Source of the DNA: a virus
DNA length: 64,000 bases
Strand: one strand, 5' to 3'
Virus record (IMG/VR): IMGVR_UViG_3300031339_000004
Span: 1-64,000 of that record
Of the stretch, positions 34,269 through 46,700 are shown one piece after another. Positions within the stretch are counted from its first letter, which is position 1. The number at the start of each line of letters is the position of its first letter. The notes under the pieces are model-generated. The model ran no database searches, had not been told where the DNA came from, and saw nothing but the letters and a program-made list of their open reading frames with translations. Made by a program: the position numbers and the translations under genes.

Positions 34269-34276
34269 GATAAATA
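34269..34276 (+). promoter_or_regulatory. Candidate late promoter (GATAAATA) for gp6
   Basis: GATAAATATC lies 26 bases before the gp6 ATG with a separate GAGGAA ribosome site in between, which is the normal layout for a T4-type late promoter. Confidence 0.6.
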
Positions 34277-34301
34277 TCATAGTTAATGAGGAATCTAATT
34301 T

Positions 34302-37300
34302 ATGTCTGCAACAGATAGACAAACACGACTTTTGGTAGCAGAAGACTGGAAGAGAATTTATCAGAGTTTTAGAAACGCTGACTTCCAAAGCTACGATTTT
34401 GACAACCTGCGCAGAACCATGATTAATTATCTGCGACAAAACTATCCTGAAGATTTTAACGATTATATCGAGTCAAGCGAATACCTTGCTCTAATCGACA
34501 TGATCGCATTCCTTGGTCAAAACCTGTCTTTTAGAATAGACCTAAACGCCAGAGAAAACTTCCTCGAGACAGCTGAACGTAGGGAAAGCGTACTGCGTCT
34601 TGCACGGATGTTAGCCTACAACCCTCGACGAAACCAAGCAGCTAATGGTTTGCTTAAAATTTCTACAGTAACGACCACTGAGCAAATAGTTGATAGTACC
34701 GGAGTAAATATTGCAGGTTCTACTATACGTTGGAACGATCAAAGCAACCCTAACTTTTTTGAACAGTTTATTAAAATAATAAACGCAGCTCTACCTGTTA
34801 CTAATTCAGTAGGTAGTCCTTTAAAGACTGAGAATATCGACGGTGTGCAAACACAGAAGTATCGTCTAAACGCAACCAACACAGGTGTACCAGCATTCCC
34901 GTTTACAAAATCCATTGAAGGTGTTAGCACTAGATACGAAGTTGTATCAACTGATTTCGATAACAGCGTAATAAAAGAAGAGCCGCCGATGCCCGGCACA
35001 AGTCCCGCGTTTTTGTTTAGAGATGACGGTCAGGGTGCAGGATCCAATAACACAGGATTCTTTATGCACTTTCGGCAAGGCAGGCTTGACGAAGGTACAT
35101 TTTCGGTATCCAATCCGATCCCCAACCAGATCGTGGGCATTGACGCAGAGAACATCAACAACGACGATGTATGGCTTTACAGCATAGATACAAACGGTTT
35201 TGAGACAACTTCGTGGACTAAGCTGGAAGCAGTAGAAGGCAACAACATTATCTACAACAGTCTTTTTAAAGGCATTAGTAATGTGTTTGCTGTGTCTACT
35301 CGTATTAGCGATAGAATCAATCTAGTGTTTAGTGACGGTATTTTTGGAAACCTTCCCGCAGGAAACTTTAAAGTATACTATAGAACAAGTTCAAACAGAT
35401 CCAGTGTAATTTCACCTGGTGAAGTGGGCAACGTTACTATTGAAATTCCTTACCAAAGCCGTAGCGGTTCACTTGAAACACTAACGTTTGGGCTCAGATT
35501 AAATTATACTGTATCTAATGGTACTCCTACAGAATCTAACGATAGTATCAAGCAAAACGCGCCTGCGACTTATTACACACAGAATCGATTAATCACAGGC
35601 GAAGATTACAACATAGGTCCTCTTGCGGTCAGCCAAGACATTATAAAAACTAAGAGTGTTAACAGAGTTAGTAGTGGCATAAGTAGATATTTTGATTTAA
35701 AAGATGCAAGTGGAAAGTATTCTAATACTAGTTTGTTTGCTGACGACGGCATTATATATAAAGAATTATACGAGGTAAAAACACAATTTGCATTTTCTTC
35801 ACAAAGTGATATTGAAGGCATATTGGTTAATACTGTTGAAGATATTATGAATACTACTAATCTCAAAAACTTTTACTACTCGGAATTTCCAAGAACAATT
35901 ACTTCGGATCTAAGTGCAAGTTGGGAAAATACAACAAAATTTACTAACCAGTACACTGGGTTCCTTAATGACACACAGGGCGAAGCCTACGCTATTGGAG
36001 CGTTTACTGCTAATAATTTACGATACGTAGAGTCCGGAACTCTTCTTAAGTTCGTGGCACCTATTGTTGATGGAGTGCAGCAGTATTTCTTAAAAGACGG
36101 TACTTACACAGCTAACCCAAATCTAGATGGCACAACCATATACCTATGGACCAAGGTCGCTGACACGATATCAGACGGAACAACTTTGACCATAGACGAC
36201 AGGGGTCCTATTACACTAGTTGATCTTATTCCTAATGGTTCGCTGCTTAGTCAAGTTATTCCAAAGATCTCCAGGACATTATTAACTGATCTAAAAACTC
36301 AAATAATTGATCAAACATTTGCTTACAAAGATTATGCACTTAGATATAATACAAACACTCTCGAGTGGCAGTTAGTACTTGCGTCGAATATTGATACACT
36401 GTCTGAATTTAGCACAGGTAAAGCAGGAGATCTTAGCGGACAAAATCTTGATGCAAGTTGGTTGTTGAATTTTAAAACCAACGGCGATACTTATACTATT
36501 ACTCATCGCAATCTAAGATACGTATTCGAAAGTAAAGACGAAGTTCGGTTTACATTTGACGGTTCAGACAAAGTCTTTAATCCAAAAACAGGAAAAATTG
36601 CACGTGACGGAATCCGAGTATTAGGAGTTAATAAGCAGCCAGACAGTGCTAGTAGTTTCACAAGAGATTTTAACTGGGGAATTTCTGATGCTTATAGAGA
36701 CAAAGAAGGTTATGTAGATACCACAAAGATTGAAATACAGTTTGTTGATTTAGACAACGATGGTGTTATTGACGATCCGGACCTATTTAATAGAATTGTC
36801 GAACCAGAAGTATTACCGTCTCAGAAAATCATCTTTCAACAGCGGTTTACAACGTCTGACGGAGTAGAAGACTTTAGATTTTTCGATAACTTGAGTGGTT
36901 CTATTAAGGTAGTTAGTAACGAGTCGAACATAATTTATAGCGCAGAACAGGAAGGACAAATATTTTACTTGTTTGAAGAAGAAGTTTTTAAGACTCTAAA
37001 TAAATCGTTAAATAACACAACGATTAATATAAATTACAGAGCGTATTTTGGAAGAGCAGGACTGAAATTTCATTACGTACATGTAGCTGACAGCAATTAT
37101 AGAATTGACCCCAGTGCAAGTAATATTATTGATACTTTCTTGCTAACAAAGAATTATGATACAGAAGTTAGAAAATATGTTGCAGGAATAATTCCAGTAA
37201 CACCAAAACCTGAAAGTAGTGATAGCCTGTTCAGATCTTACGGCACATCAATTAATGCAATAAAGTCAATTAGTGACGAGATAGTTTATCATCCGGTTAA

Positions 37301-37724
37301 GTATAAGATACTGTTTGGTGAGAAAGCAATGAATGATTTGCAAGTTAAGTTTAAAGTGGTTCGAAATAAATCAATAGTAGTTAACGAGAATGAGTTAAAA
37401 GCAGAGATAATTGAATCAATGAATCGGTTTTTTGCTATTGAGAATTGGGACTTTGGAGAGACTTTTTACTTTCAAGAACTTAGTGCATTTATTATGAATA
37501 CTATGACACCCAAATTAGTAAGTGTAGTAATTGTGCCAAGACAAGGTTCACAATCGTTCGGTAGTTTATTTGAAATAAAATCCGAACTTGATGAAATTTT
37601 TATTAGTGCTGCTAGTGTACGTGATGTAGAAATTATTGACGAACTAACAGCAACTGAATTGCAAGCAAGCGGTAACGTAATAACTAGCGTTATGACAGCT
37701 ACTTCAGGCATTATATCTAGATAA
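34302..37724 (+). CDS. gp6: Baseplate wedge protein gp6
   Basis: gp6 forms the inner ring of the baseplate and clamps the wedges. The N-terminus is diagnostic: YLALIDMIAFLGQNLSFRID, then NARENFLETAERRESVLRLA and YNPRRNQAA (about residues 62-112). At 1140 residues it is much longer than T4 gp6 (660), as in marine relatives. Near residue 818 is DLDNDGVIDDPDLF, an EF-hand-like calcium loop. The C-terminal region KVVRNKSIVVNENELK...WDFGETFYFQELSAFIMNTM fits the gp6/J-type C-terminal domain. It sits between gp25 and the giant wedge protein. Confidence 0.9.
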   Translation: MSATDRQTRLLVAEDWKRIYQSFRNADFQSYDFDNLRRTMINYLRQNYPEDFNDYIESSEYLALIDMIAFLGQNLSFRIDLNARENFLETAERRESVLRLARMLAYNPRRNQAANGLLKISTVTTTEQIVDSTGVNIAGSTIRWNDQSNPNFFEQFIKIINAALPVTNSVGSPLKTENIDGVQTQKYRLNATNTGVPAFPFTKSIEGVSTRYEVVSTDFDNSVIKEEPPMPGTSPAFLFRDDGQGAGSNNTGFFMHFRQGRLDEGTFSVSNPIPNQIVGIDAENINNDDVWLYSIDTNGFETTSWTKLEAVEGNNIIYNSLFKGISNVFAVSTRISDRINLVFSDGIFGNLPAGNFKVYYRTSSNRSSVISPGEVGNVTIEIPYQSRSGSLETLTFGLRLNYTVSNGTPTESNDSIKQNAPATYYTQNRLITGEDYNIGPLAVSQDIIKTKSVNRVSSGISRYFDLKDASGKYSNTSLFADDGIIYKELYEVKTQFAFSSQSDIEGILVNTVEDIMNTTNLKNFYYSEFPRTITSDLSASWENTTKFTNQYTGFLNDTQGEAYAIGAFTANNLRYVESGTLLKFVAPIVDGVQQYFLKDGTYTANPNLDGTTIYLWTKVADTISDGTTLTIDDRGPITLVDLIPNGSLLSQVIPKISRTLLTDLKTQIIDQTFAYKDYALRYNTNTLEWQLVLASNIDTLSEFSTGKAGDLSGQNLDASWLLNFKTNGDTYTITHRNLRYVFESKDEVRFTFDGSDKVFNPKTGKIARDGIRVLGVNKQPDSASSFTRDFNWGISDAYRDKEGYVDTTKIEIQFVDLDNDGVIDDPDLFNRIVEPEVLPSQKIIFQQRFTTSDGVEDFRFFDNLSGSIKVVSNESNIIYSAEQEGQIFYLFEEEVFKTLNKSLNNTTININYRAYFGRAGLKFHYVHVADSNYRIDPSASNIIDTFLLTKNYDTEVRKYVAGIIPVTPKPESSDSLFRSYGTSINAIKSISDEIVYHPVKYKILFGEKAMNDLQVKFKVVRNKSIVVNENELKAEIIESMNRFFAIENWDFGETFYFQELSAFIMNTMTPKLVSVVIVPRQGSQSFGSLFEIKSELDEIFISAASVRDVEIIDELTATELQASGNVITSVMTATSGIISR

Positions 37725-37738
37725 GGACATAATTAATA

Positions 37739-40700
37739 ATGGCTTCTAACGATAGTCAAAACGAAAGCCCACTTCCGACGCCGGGTAATAACAAGCGTAC
37801 AGCAGCAGATCTTCTACCTAGATTCTTTAGGACAGAAGCTAACAAAAAATTTCTGCAAGGCACAATTGATCAGCTAATTCAGCCTGGAGTAGCTGAAAAG
37901 CTTAACGGGTTTCTTGGCCGTAAGACTGCCAAGGCCTATAAGAGTACTGACAATTACATCAGTGATGTAAGTGTTGATAGAGGTAATTATCAACTAGAAC
38001 CAGTAGCTGTTATTAAGGATAATCTAGATAACGTCACTTTTTATAAAGATTATAACGATTACCTTGGCTCGCTAAGATATTTTGGGGCAAACACAGATAA
38101 CGCAAGTCGTTTAAATTCACAAGACACTTACGCTTGGGCTCCTCATATTGATTACGATAAGTTTGTTAACTTTCGTGAGTACTATTGGCTACCTAATGGA
38201 CCTTTATCTATTCAAGTATCAGGCGAGCAGCGCGACGTTGTAAGCACCTACTCAGTTACAACTGTAAACGACGGTGACAATGTTGCCTATGTGTTTAATG
38301 ACACTGCAACAAGAAATCCAACTCTAAAACTTTATAGAGGTCAGACCTACAGATTTGAAATTGATACTCCTGGATATCCACTAGCATTTTCTGTTAACAG
38401 AATATTTGATGATTCGGTAAATGTATCTACTTTCTTTCCAGACGGCGTGCGTAAATTAGACGACAGCGGACAAGAAGTATCTACTGCGTATATCGAGAAA
38501 GGTACAATTGAATTTACAGTACCATATAATGCAGCAGAACGAGTCTTCTATCTAAGTAAAAATAGTATCGACACTAGCGGACTTTTCCGAATTTACGACA
38601 TAGAAAGCAATACCTTTCTTGATGTTGCTGACGATATACTAGGCAAGAAAACGTATCAAACAGCAACCGGGCTAGCCCTAAGTAACGGTATGAAGCTAAC
38701 TTTTGTTGGAAACATAACTCCGGCAAACTACGCTGACTCAGCATGGTACGTTGAGGGAGTGGGCACCAATATAAAATTAATTAACGAAGCTGACTTAGTT
38801 ATACCTGCGGCCTACTCTACTAACAAGTTAATTCCCTACGACTCTGATCAGTTTGACAGGTTTCCGTTCGCTAATGCTAGTTCGTATGCTAAATCAAAAG
38901 ACTACATATTAAGCAACAGAGCAAGTAAAGACCGTAATGCGTGGTCACGATATAACAGATGGTTCCATAAAGCTGTTATTACTGCCGGCTTTGAGCAAGC
39001 CGACCTTCCCGTAAATATCGATGAAGAAACTAGAGCAAAACGTCCTATTATTGAATTTGAAGCAGGACTAAAGCTGTATTCTTTTGGAACAGAAGCTAAA
39101 GCTGACGTTACGCTGATTGACGATTTCACAAAAGATGTGTTTTCTACTATTGAAGGCCAGCTGGGATACAACGTAGATAATGTTGATCTAACAGAGGGCA
39201 TGCGAGTATTATTTACAGCAGATACTGACATTCTTGTAAATGGTAAGATTTATGAAGTTAATTTTATTAATGTTAGTAACCAACGACAAATTAGTTTAGT
39301 CGAGGTAGAGGACAGTGAACCTAAGGAAAATGAAACTGTACTAGTAACACAAGGCAAAGTAAATGCCGGCGTAAGTTTTTATTACGACAACACGTGGAAG
39401 CAAGGCCAACTAAAAGAAACGTTAAACCAAGCGCCACTTTTTGATTTGTGTGATTGTCAGTTTGGCAATAATTTAGAAAGTCAAGAGTTTTATGACAGTT
39501 CTACATTTAACGGAACTAAACTTTTTAGTTATAGGCAAGGATTGGGATCTAATGATTTAGAGCTAGGCTTTCCTTTAACATACAGAAATATTGAAAACTC
39601 AGGTGACATACTATTTGACTTTAATCTTCTTAGTGATAAATTTACATATCAGATAGATGAAGAAGTAACTGAAGTAACTACTGACAGTGCTCTGCTAAGA
39701 AAGTATTCAGCAAGAACCAGCTTCGAATGGCTTAACGGATGGTCCAAGACTCCGGTTAAATCCAAGCAGTATGTGATTAGACAATATGAAGTTACTAATA
39801 TCGAAAACAACAACTTTCGTATTGATGTATACAAGGATTCTGGATTACTGAATGATTTAACAACCATTGTGTACGTAAACAACAAATTACAGCTTATTAA
39901 CGTTGACTACGAAATTAACAGAATTAATAAAGTAGCAATAGTGCAATTTGATAAGAACCTACTAAACGGTGATATTGTACAAATAAAAACAGACTCAAAA
40001 ACTGTTAAGAATAATAATGGCTATTATGAGTTTCCACATAACCTAGAAAGAAATCCGTTAAACCAGGATATCAAAGACTTCACGCTAGGTGAAGTTATAG
40101 CTCATGTTGATTCGTTGATTGAAGAAGTTCCTAGTTTTGCAGGTGCGTTTCCTGGTCCTGGAAACCTAAGAGACTTAGGAGACGTTGCTAGATTTGGAAA
40201 GAAATTTGTAAAGCATTCAGGATCGATTAACTTTCCATTATATCACACGACTAGCAAGGAATACAACATTGTTAAGGCGTTGCGATACAGTCGCGACGAG
40301 TATGCAAAGTTCAAAAGAATATTCTTAGAAACAGCAACTACTCTAGGGTTCGACGGCAACACTCTAATGCACGTTGACAAGATACTAGAGCGTGTCAACA
40401 AAGATAAGATCAAGACTCAGCCGTTTTACTTCTCGGATATGATAGCTTACGGCCCTAACAATGTTATAGAATATCAAGTGTTAGATTCAAGAACAGAACT
40501 ATACGCATTAAATAATGCATTTAATCTTTCAACTCTTTCTGCAAGAAGTGTGCTGGTTTACTTAAACGGCAAGCAATTAATTGTAGGATCGCATTATACA
40601 TTTAATCCTCAAGGATTTGTTGTTGTTACTGCTGGGCAGCAGGAAGGAGATATTCTTGAGCTGATCGAATATGAAGTTACAGACGGATCATTTATTGCAC

Positions 40701-43700
40701 CAACACCCAGCAAGCTAGGACTTTACCCTAAGTTTTCACCAGAGCTAACAATCGATGACACATATCAAACATCAGCGCCGGTTAATCCTGGCCCGTATAA
40801 GGTCTACGGCGAGCAAGATATTGTCAGTACAAATGACGTTCGCGGCTGGTTTTACCCTGTGTATACTACTAAGAGCGCAGCAAAGGCAGCAGATCAAGTC
40901 GCAGGGGGTTCGGGTCAAATATCAACAGTTAGATTTAAAGGTCTGACCGAATCACTTTACATAGCAAACAGTGCGACTAATATTTTAGGAGGACAAGACA
41001 ACGTTGAGATAGACACATACCCAGTGGGCATTCCTTTTATTAGAGGACACGACGGAAGCTATGTTCGAGCCTACTTAGATTTTAGAGACGAGTTGTTGCT
41101 TGACCTCGAAAAACGCATTTTTAATAATATTAAAGTACAGTGGACTGAAGACGTAATTGATATAGACGGATTCTTCGGTGGCGATTTTAGACCGTCGGAG
41201 TTTAGCTCAGCAGAAATTAATAAAAGTTTGTCACCTGAGTTTACTCATTGGCTTAAATTAGTAGACAACGACTACACTGATAATTTCTTCTATGATAGAA
41301 CTAATGAGTTTACCTACAACTATTCTAATGCAAATAATCTAGCAGATGAAGACCTACCAGGATTTTGGCGAGCTGTTTATAAGCAGGCATTTGACACCGA
41401 CAGACCGCATAGTCATCCTTGGGAAATGTTAGGATTTAGAATTAAGCCGTTGTGGTGGAACGAATCTTACGGTTCAGCACCTTACACAGGTGATAACCTC
41501 AACATGTGGCGCGACCTTGAACAGGGTATTGTACGCGAACCTGGCAAGGAAATTATATTTCTTACCAAATATGCAAGACCTGGTTTGGTAAATTTTATTC
41601 CGTCAGACCAAAAAGGAAAGTTAAAATCACCACTAGCGTCTAGCTATGTTAAGAACTTTATTTTAAGATTAAGCACGCAGAGTTTTAAGTTTGGCGACCA
41701 ATCTCCTGTCGAAACCGCGTGGAGAAGAAGTCCACAATATCCATTCTCTGTAGTAACTGCCATGCTGTTAAACCAACCTTCTAAAGTATTTGGGGCCGGG
41801 TACGATGTTAGCAGAATTAAAACTAACCTGGTAGGACAGCGTGTTTATACAGAAACCAACAAGTTTATGTCTAACACGGGTGTAGTATTCCCAAATACTT
41901 CTCAGGATAGTAGCAGAGTATTAACTAGCGGCTTTGTAAATTACATTTATAATTTAGTAGCAGGTGATATACTTTCTGTATATTCCGATTATCAATTACA
42001 GTTTTTAGAATTAAGAAATCAGCTAGGATTTAAACTAGCAGGCTTTAGTGATAAGTCTAAAATTAACCTAGTGTTGGAAAGTACAACTCCGCGAATAGAC
42101 GCACAAGCTGGAGTATTTGTTCCTCAGGAGAACTACGAAGTAGTCTTCAATACCAGCTCACCTGTTGATTTTGTAGTATATAGTGGCGTTGCTATTGAAA
42201 AAACAGCAGGCGGATTCTTGCTACGAGGGTACAATAACGATGTACCTTTCTTAGACTACTATCCTCCTAAGTTAGGCACTTCGGGCGTAGACATTACTAT
42301 AGGTGGAATATCAGAAATTCCGTCTAATTGGGTAGCTGACACTCAATTTTACGAAGGCCAAGTAATAGAGCACAACAACGCTTATTATAGAGCTACTGTA
42401 AGATTTCGGTCACAAGAAGTGTTTTCTACAGATAATTTAGCCAAGTTACCTAAGCTTCCTGTGACCGGCGGTAAGTCAGCAAACTTCAAAAAGAACTTCG
42501 ACGACAGAACTGTTTTATCTCTACAATACGGCGAAAGATTAGACTCGTCACAAGAAGTAATAGATTTCTTGCTAGGATACGGAAAAAGACTAGAAGATCT
42601 AGGATTTGATTTCAACTATACCGAAGCCGAGATTGTTAATAACTGGAGCCAAGCAGCAAAAGAATTCTTGTTTTGGTCTACACAGGGTTGGGCAGCAGGA
42701 ACAGCTATTACAATTTCACCGGCTGCTAACAAGGTAGAGTTCAAAAGAGAATTCGCAGTAGTAGACAATATTTTTGATAACTTTTACTCATACAGCTTAT
42801 TAAAAGCAGATGGTCTTGCTTTATTAAGCGAATATAGCAGCTTGTTACGAGACCAAAGTAGTTTCGGAATACAAACAGTAAACACTGATGACGGTTTGTA
42901 TTCAGTAGCACTTGCGTTAGTACAAAAAGAACACGTAGTAGTAATAGACAATCGAACAATATTTAATGATATAATCTATGAACCGGCTACTGGTTATAGA
43001 AGAGATCGTATTAAGATAGTAGGCTACCGTTCAGATGATTGGAACGGTGGGCTAAACATTCCTGGTTTTGTTTACGATGGCGCAGTTATGTTAGAATGGG
43101 CTAGTTGGAAAGATTTTCAAATTGGTAGCTTGGTTAAGTACAAGCAATTCTATTACGTAGCTATTGAAAACGTACCGGGTTCAAAAGAATTTAATACTAG
43201 CCTTTGGTATAGATTAAGTAAGAAGCCAGAAGCAGAACTAATCACTAACTTTGATTATAGAATTAATCAGTTTACTGACTTTTATGATCTTGATACAGAC
43301 GGATTTGATGCCGAGCTACAAAGAATGGCACAACATCTAACTGGCTATCAAAAGAGACAGTACCTAGCAAACATCATTACTGATGACGTTTCTCAGTACA
43401 AGTTTTATCAAGGCATGATTCAGGACAAAGGTACTAAAAATGCATTGTCTAAAATGTTCGAAAAACTAGGTGCAGCAGGCAAAGAAAGCTTAGAGTTCTT
43501 TGAAGAATGGGCCATACAAGTTGGTAGATATGGTGCGATTGATAACACAAGTCAAATTGAGATCAATTTGAAACAAGACCAAATACGGATTTCTCCGCAG
43601 CCTATTGAATTAACAGATGACATTCCTCTAAGTAATTTGGAAAAAGTCTACAGAATAAAATCTTTTGAGCTGTATGATAAGCCTGCTAACTATACTGGAG

Positions 43701-46700
43701 CACCGTTCTTTACCAAGCCGTTAGTTAACGAGTATGTGAGAACTGCTGGCTACGTAGACGAAAACGACGTAACCTTTATTGCTGGCTCTACAGAAGATCT
43801 TAGAAATGGCAATGTAGATGACGTTGCACTAGGTGAATACATCTGGATTACCGAAATACTTGACCGACCATGGGATGTTTATCAGCACGTAACAACTGGG
43901 ATAAAGGTTAGTAAATTACTTGATAATAAGGAAACTAACAAGTTTGGTGACTCCTTACGAGAGTTGACGTTGGATCGATACACAACTAATCGCATTTTAG
44001 TTGGCGATATTATAGGAGTAAGAGACACTCGAACATTAGGAGTTAATGGATTCTACGAAGTTGATAGTATTGACCTGATTAAGTTAAACGTTATTAACAT
44101 TCGTGTACCGACCGATGCAGCATTTGAAACATTTGCTGATGAAAATTTTCAGTTAACCTTGCTGCGTTCAGTTAGACTAAACAATCTTTTAGAACTACAG
44201 GATGTTGTACAAGATACACTATACCAAGACCAAACAGCATGGATTGATAATTACAATGGCGATTGGGCTGTTCTAAATAACTCCAGCGTATATACTAACG
44301 AGCAGGCACTTACTAATCCTGTTCAAGAAGAAGGTATTGAACACAAATACGGTAACGAGGTATTGGTTACTGCTGATAACAACAACGTGTTTGTAACGGC
44401 TCCAGAAGTAGAAAACGGAAAAGTATACTACTATAGACGGTCGTCAGAAAGTTTTAATGTGCAACTAGATCAGGAAATAAGCTTTGCCCAGCAAGGACTA
44501 ATGACCTCCTTTGCTAACGGGTTTGCGTCTTCAGTAAGTGTGTCGCCAGACGGTGAATATTTAATCGCCGGATTACCTCAGGCATCTGGCGTTAAAACTA
44601 GGTTTCAAGGGCTGTTTGACCCAGACGCTACTTACACAAAAAATCAAATTGTTAAGTTTAGAGAAAGCTTGTGGAGAGCCAACAGAACAATTTTTCCTCA
44701 AATTTCCACTCAGCCGTTCTCGACCTTTAGCTCGTACAACAACATTATAGGCTCGTTTGATGATAATGACCAACTTGCTGCACTGATAATAGCAGGCGAT
44801 TCGCAACTGGCAAATAATGTTACTAATCACATATTAGTACGTGCGCCTAAAGAAATGTACCAAGGAACAACAGTTGGCGATAAAGTTAACTTGTTCTGGA
44901 ATGCTCGCAGTTACTCTTATCCTACACTGGATTTTTACGAGCCATTTGACGGACTTATACCGGAAATCTCTTCTAGCTTTTTGAACCAAGAGCATATTAT
45001 TAAGGAAAAGATAGACCATGTCTTTTATGTTGAGTTATATACTGCACTGCCGTCAGTAAACGACAGAGTAACTACTGACACCGGCCAAGCAACTGTTTAT
45101 TATGTTAGCACCAGTAGAGACGGAGTCATCATTTACCTAAAAGAATCAAACGGTACATTTGAAACATCTGGCCAGCTGTTTATAGACAATCAGGATTTAA
45201 TTGGCGTTTACACTGAAGAAGATACAGTTAGTACTAATGATGCAGTAACAGGATTTTGGTATATTGAAACCCCTACTGATTATTCTAATAATGGTGTTTA
45301 TTATGATGCAGGTAAGGGATTAGTTTATGCCGATGTCAGGATAGAGAACGAGACGCGTGAGGTCAACGATTACTACAATATACAGCTAACAGCAGGCGTT
45401 ATAGGCAATGATTTTGATGATCGAAATCAAGCTAGTTTTGTTGCTCAACTATCCTTTACTGGTGATTTAACTTCGGCTGATGGGCAGGTTGGCCCCGAAG
45501 TCAGTGTACCCAGCAGTCAATGGTTAGTTAGGACAGGTAAAGTATTCAGTGATACGCTAGTATCCGGTGATCAACTTCAACTTAGCCTATTCGAATCTAA
45601 CGAGCGAATTATTAACTTTGCTCCTAGCGGGCTAACTGGAGGCTATTCAACATTCAACAAATTACAAACAATAGTAGACATGTGGGATGGTTATATTGAC
45701 TTTAATTTTACTAGGTTTGACGCACAGGGATTTGTGTTTCAACCTCAAATAGGCGATGTTTTAGAAGATTTACAGATGCCGCGTAATGGCCAAGGTGGAC
45801 TTGCAATTACCGGAATAACCACTAGCAGTGCCGAAGTTACATGGGTACAACGAAACTTTAACCAAGTCAGAGTCTATGTAAAAAACATAACCGGAACATG
45901 GGACCAGCTAAACAACATAGGCCGTTACAATGTTAAAAGAAACCGCAACACTGCTATAAGAGGTCAAGCAGATGTTGATCGAATTATTGGTGTCGTTGAA
46001 GATTCCGATAATGATATCTGTGTAGGTAATGACCTAATAGGTAAGTTAATAGTATTTGAAGCAGACGAAATTTTTGCAGATAGCAGAAAGTGGAATGAAA
46101 TTATTCCAATAACTGGCGAAGAATATTGGTTCTATACAGAAAATATAGCACAGGGAGCGGGCCGAGTACCTAATCCGCCCTTCAGTCTAAACAAGGATTA
46201 CGTTCAAATATACCATATAGAAGCAGACAACTTCGGAACAGCTGGACCAGTAAACGAAGGTGCTGTAGCAATATACCGAAGACTAACTGGCGGCACCTAC
46301 AGCTATCAGCGTACTATTGTGTCAGAATACGGAATGGAAGATAGGCAGTTTGGCAGAGATGTAGAAATTAGGCAAGTAGGCAACTATTATACTTTGTTTG
46401 TATCTAGTATAGGCAATGGTGCCCAACAAGAGTTAGTAGGCGGCATTGAAATCTTTAGGCATGGCGCACTGGCGGGCGAAAACTTCAAGGGAAATTATGC
46501 ACCGGGCACTTACATAAAAGGAGATATAGTTACCTTCGAAGACGATTACTATGTTGCTAATAAAGATCAAACCGAAGTAGAAAGTAGGATTAAAGATTCA
46601 ATATTTTGGGCTAACATCAGTTGGAAGCAAGGAAAAGATTCAAACTACAGAGGAGAATGGAATAACAGCTATGGTTATGCAGAGGGTTCTATTGTTTTTT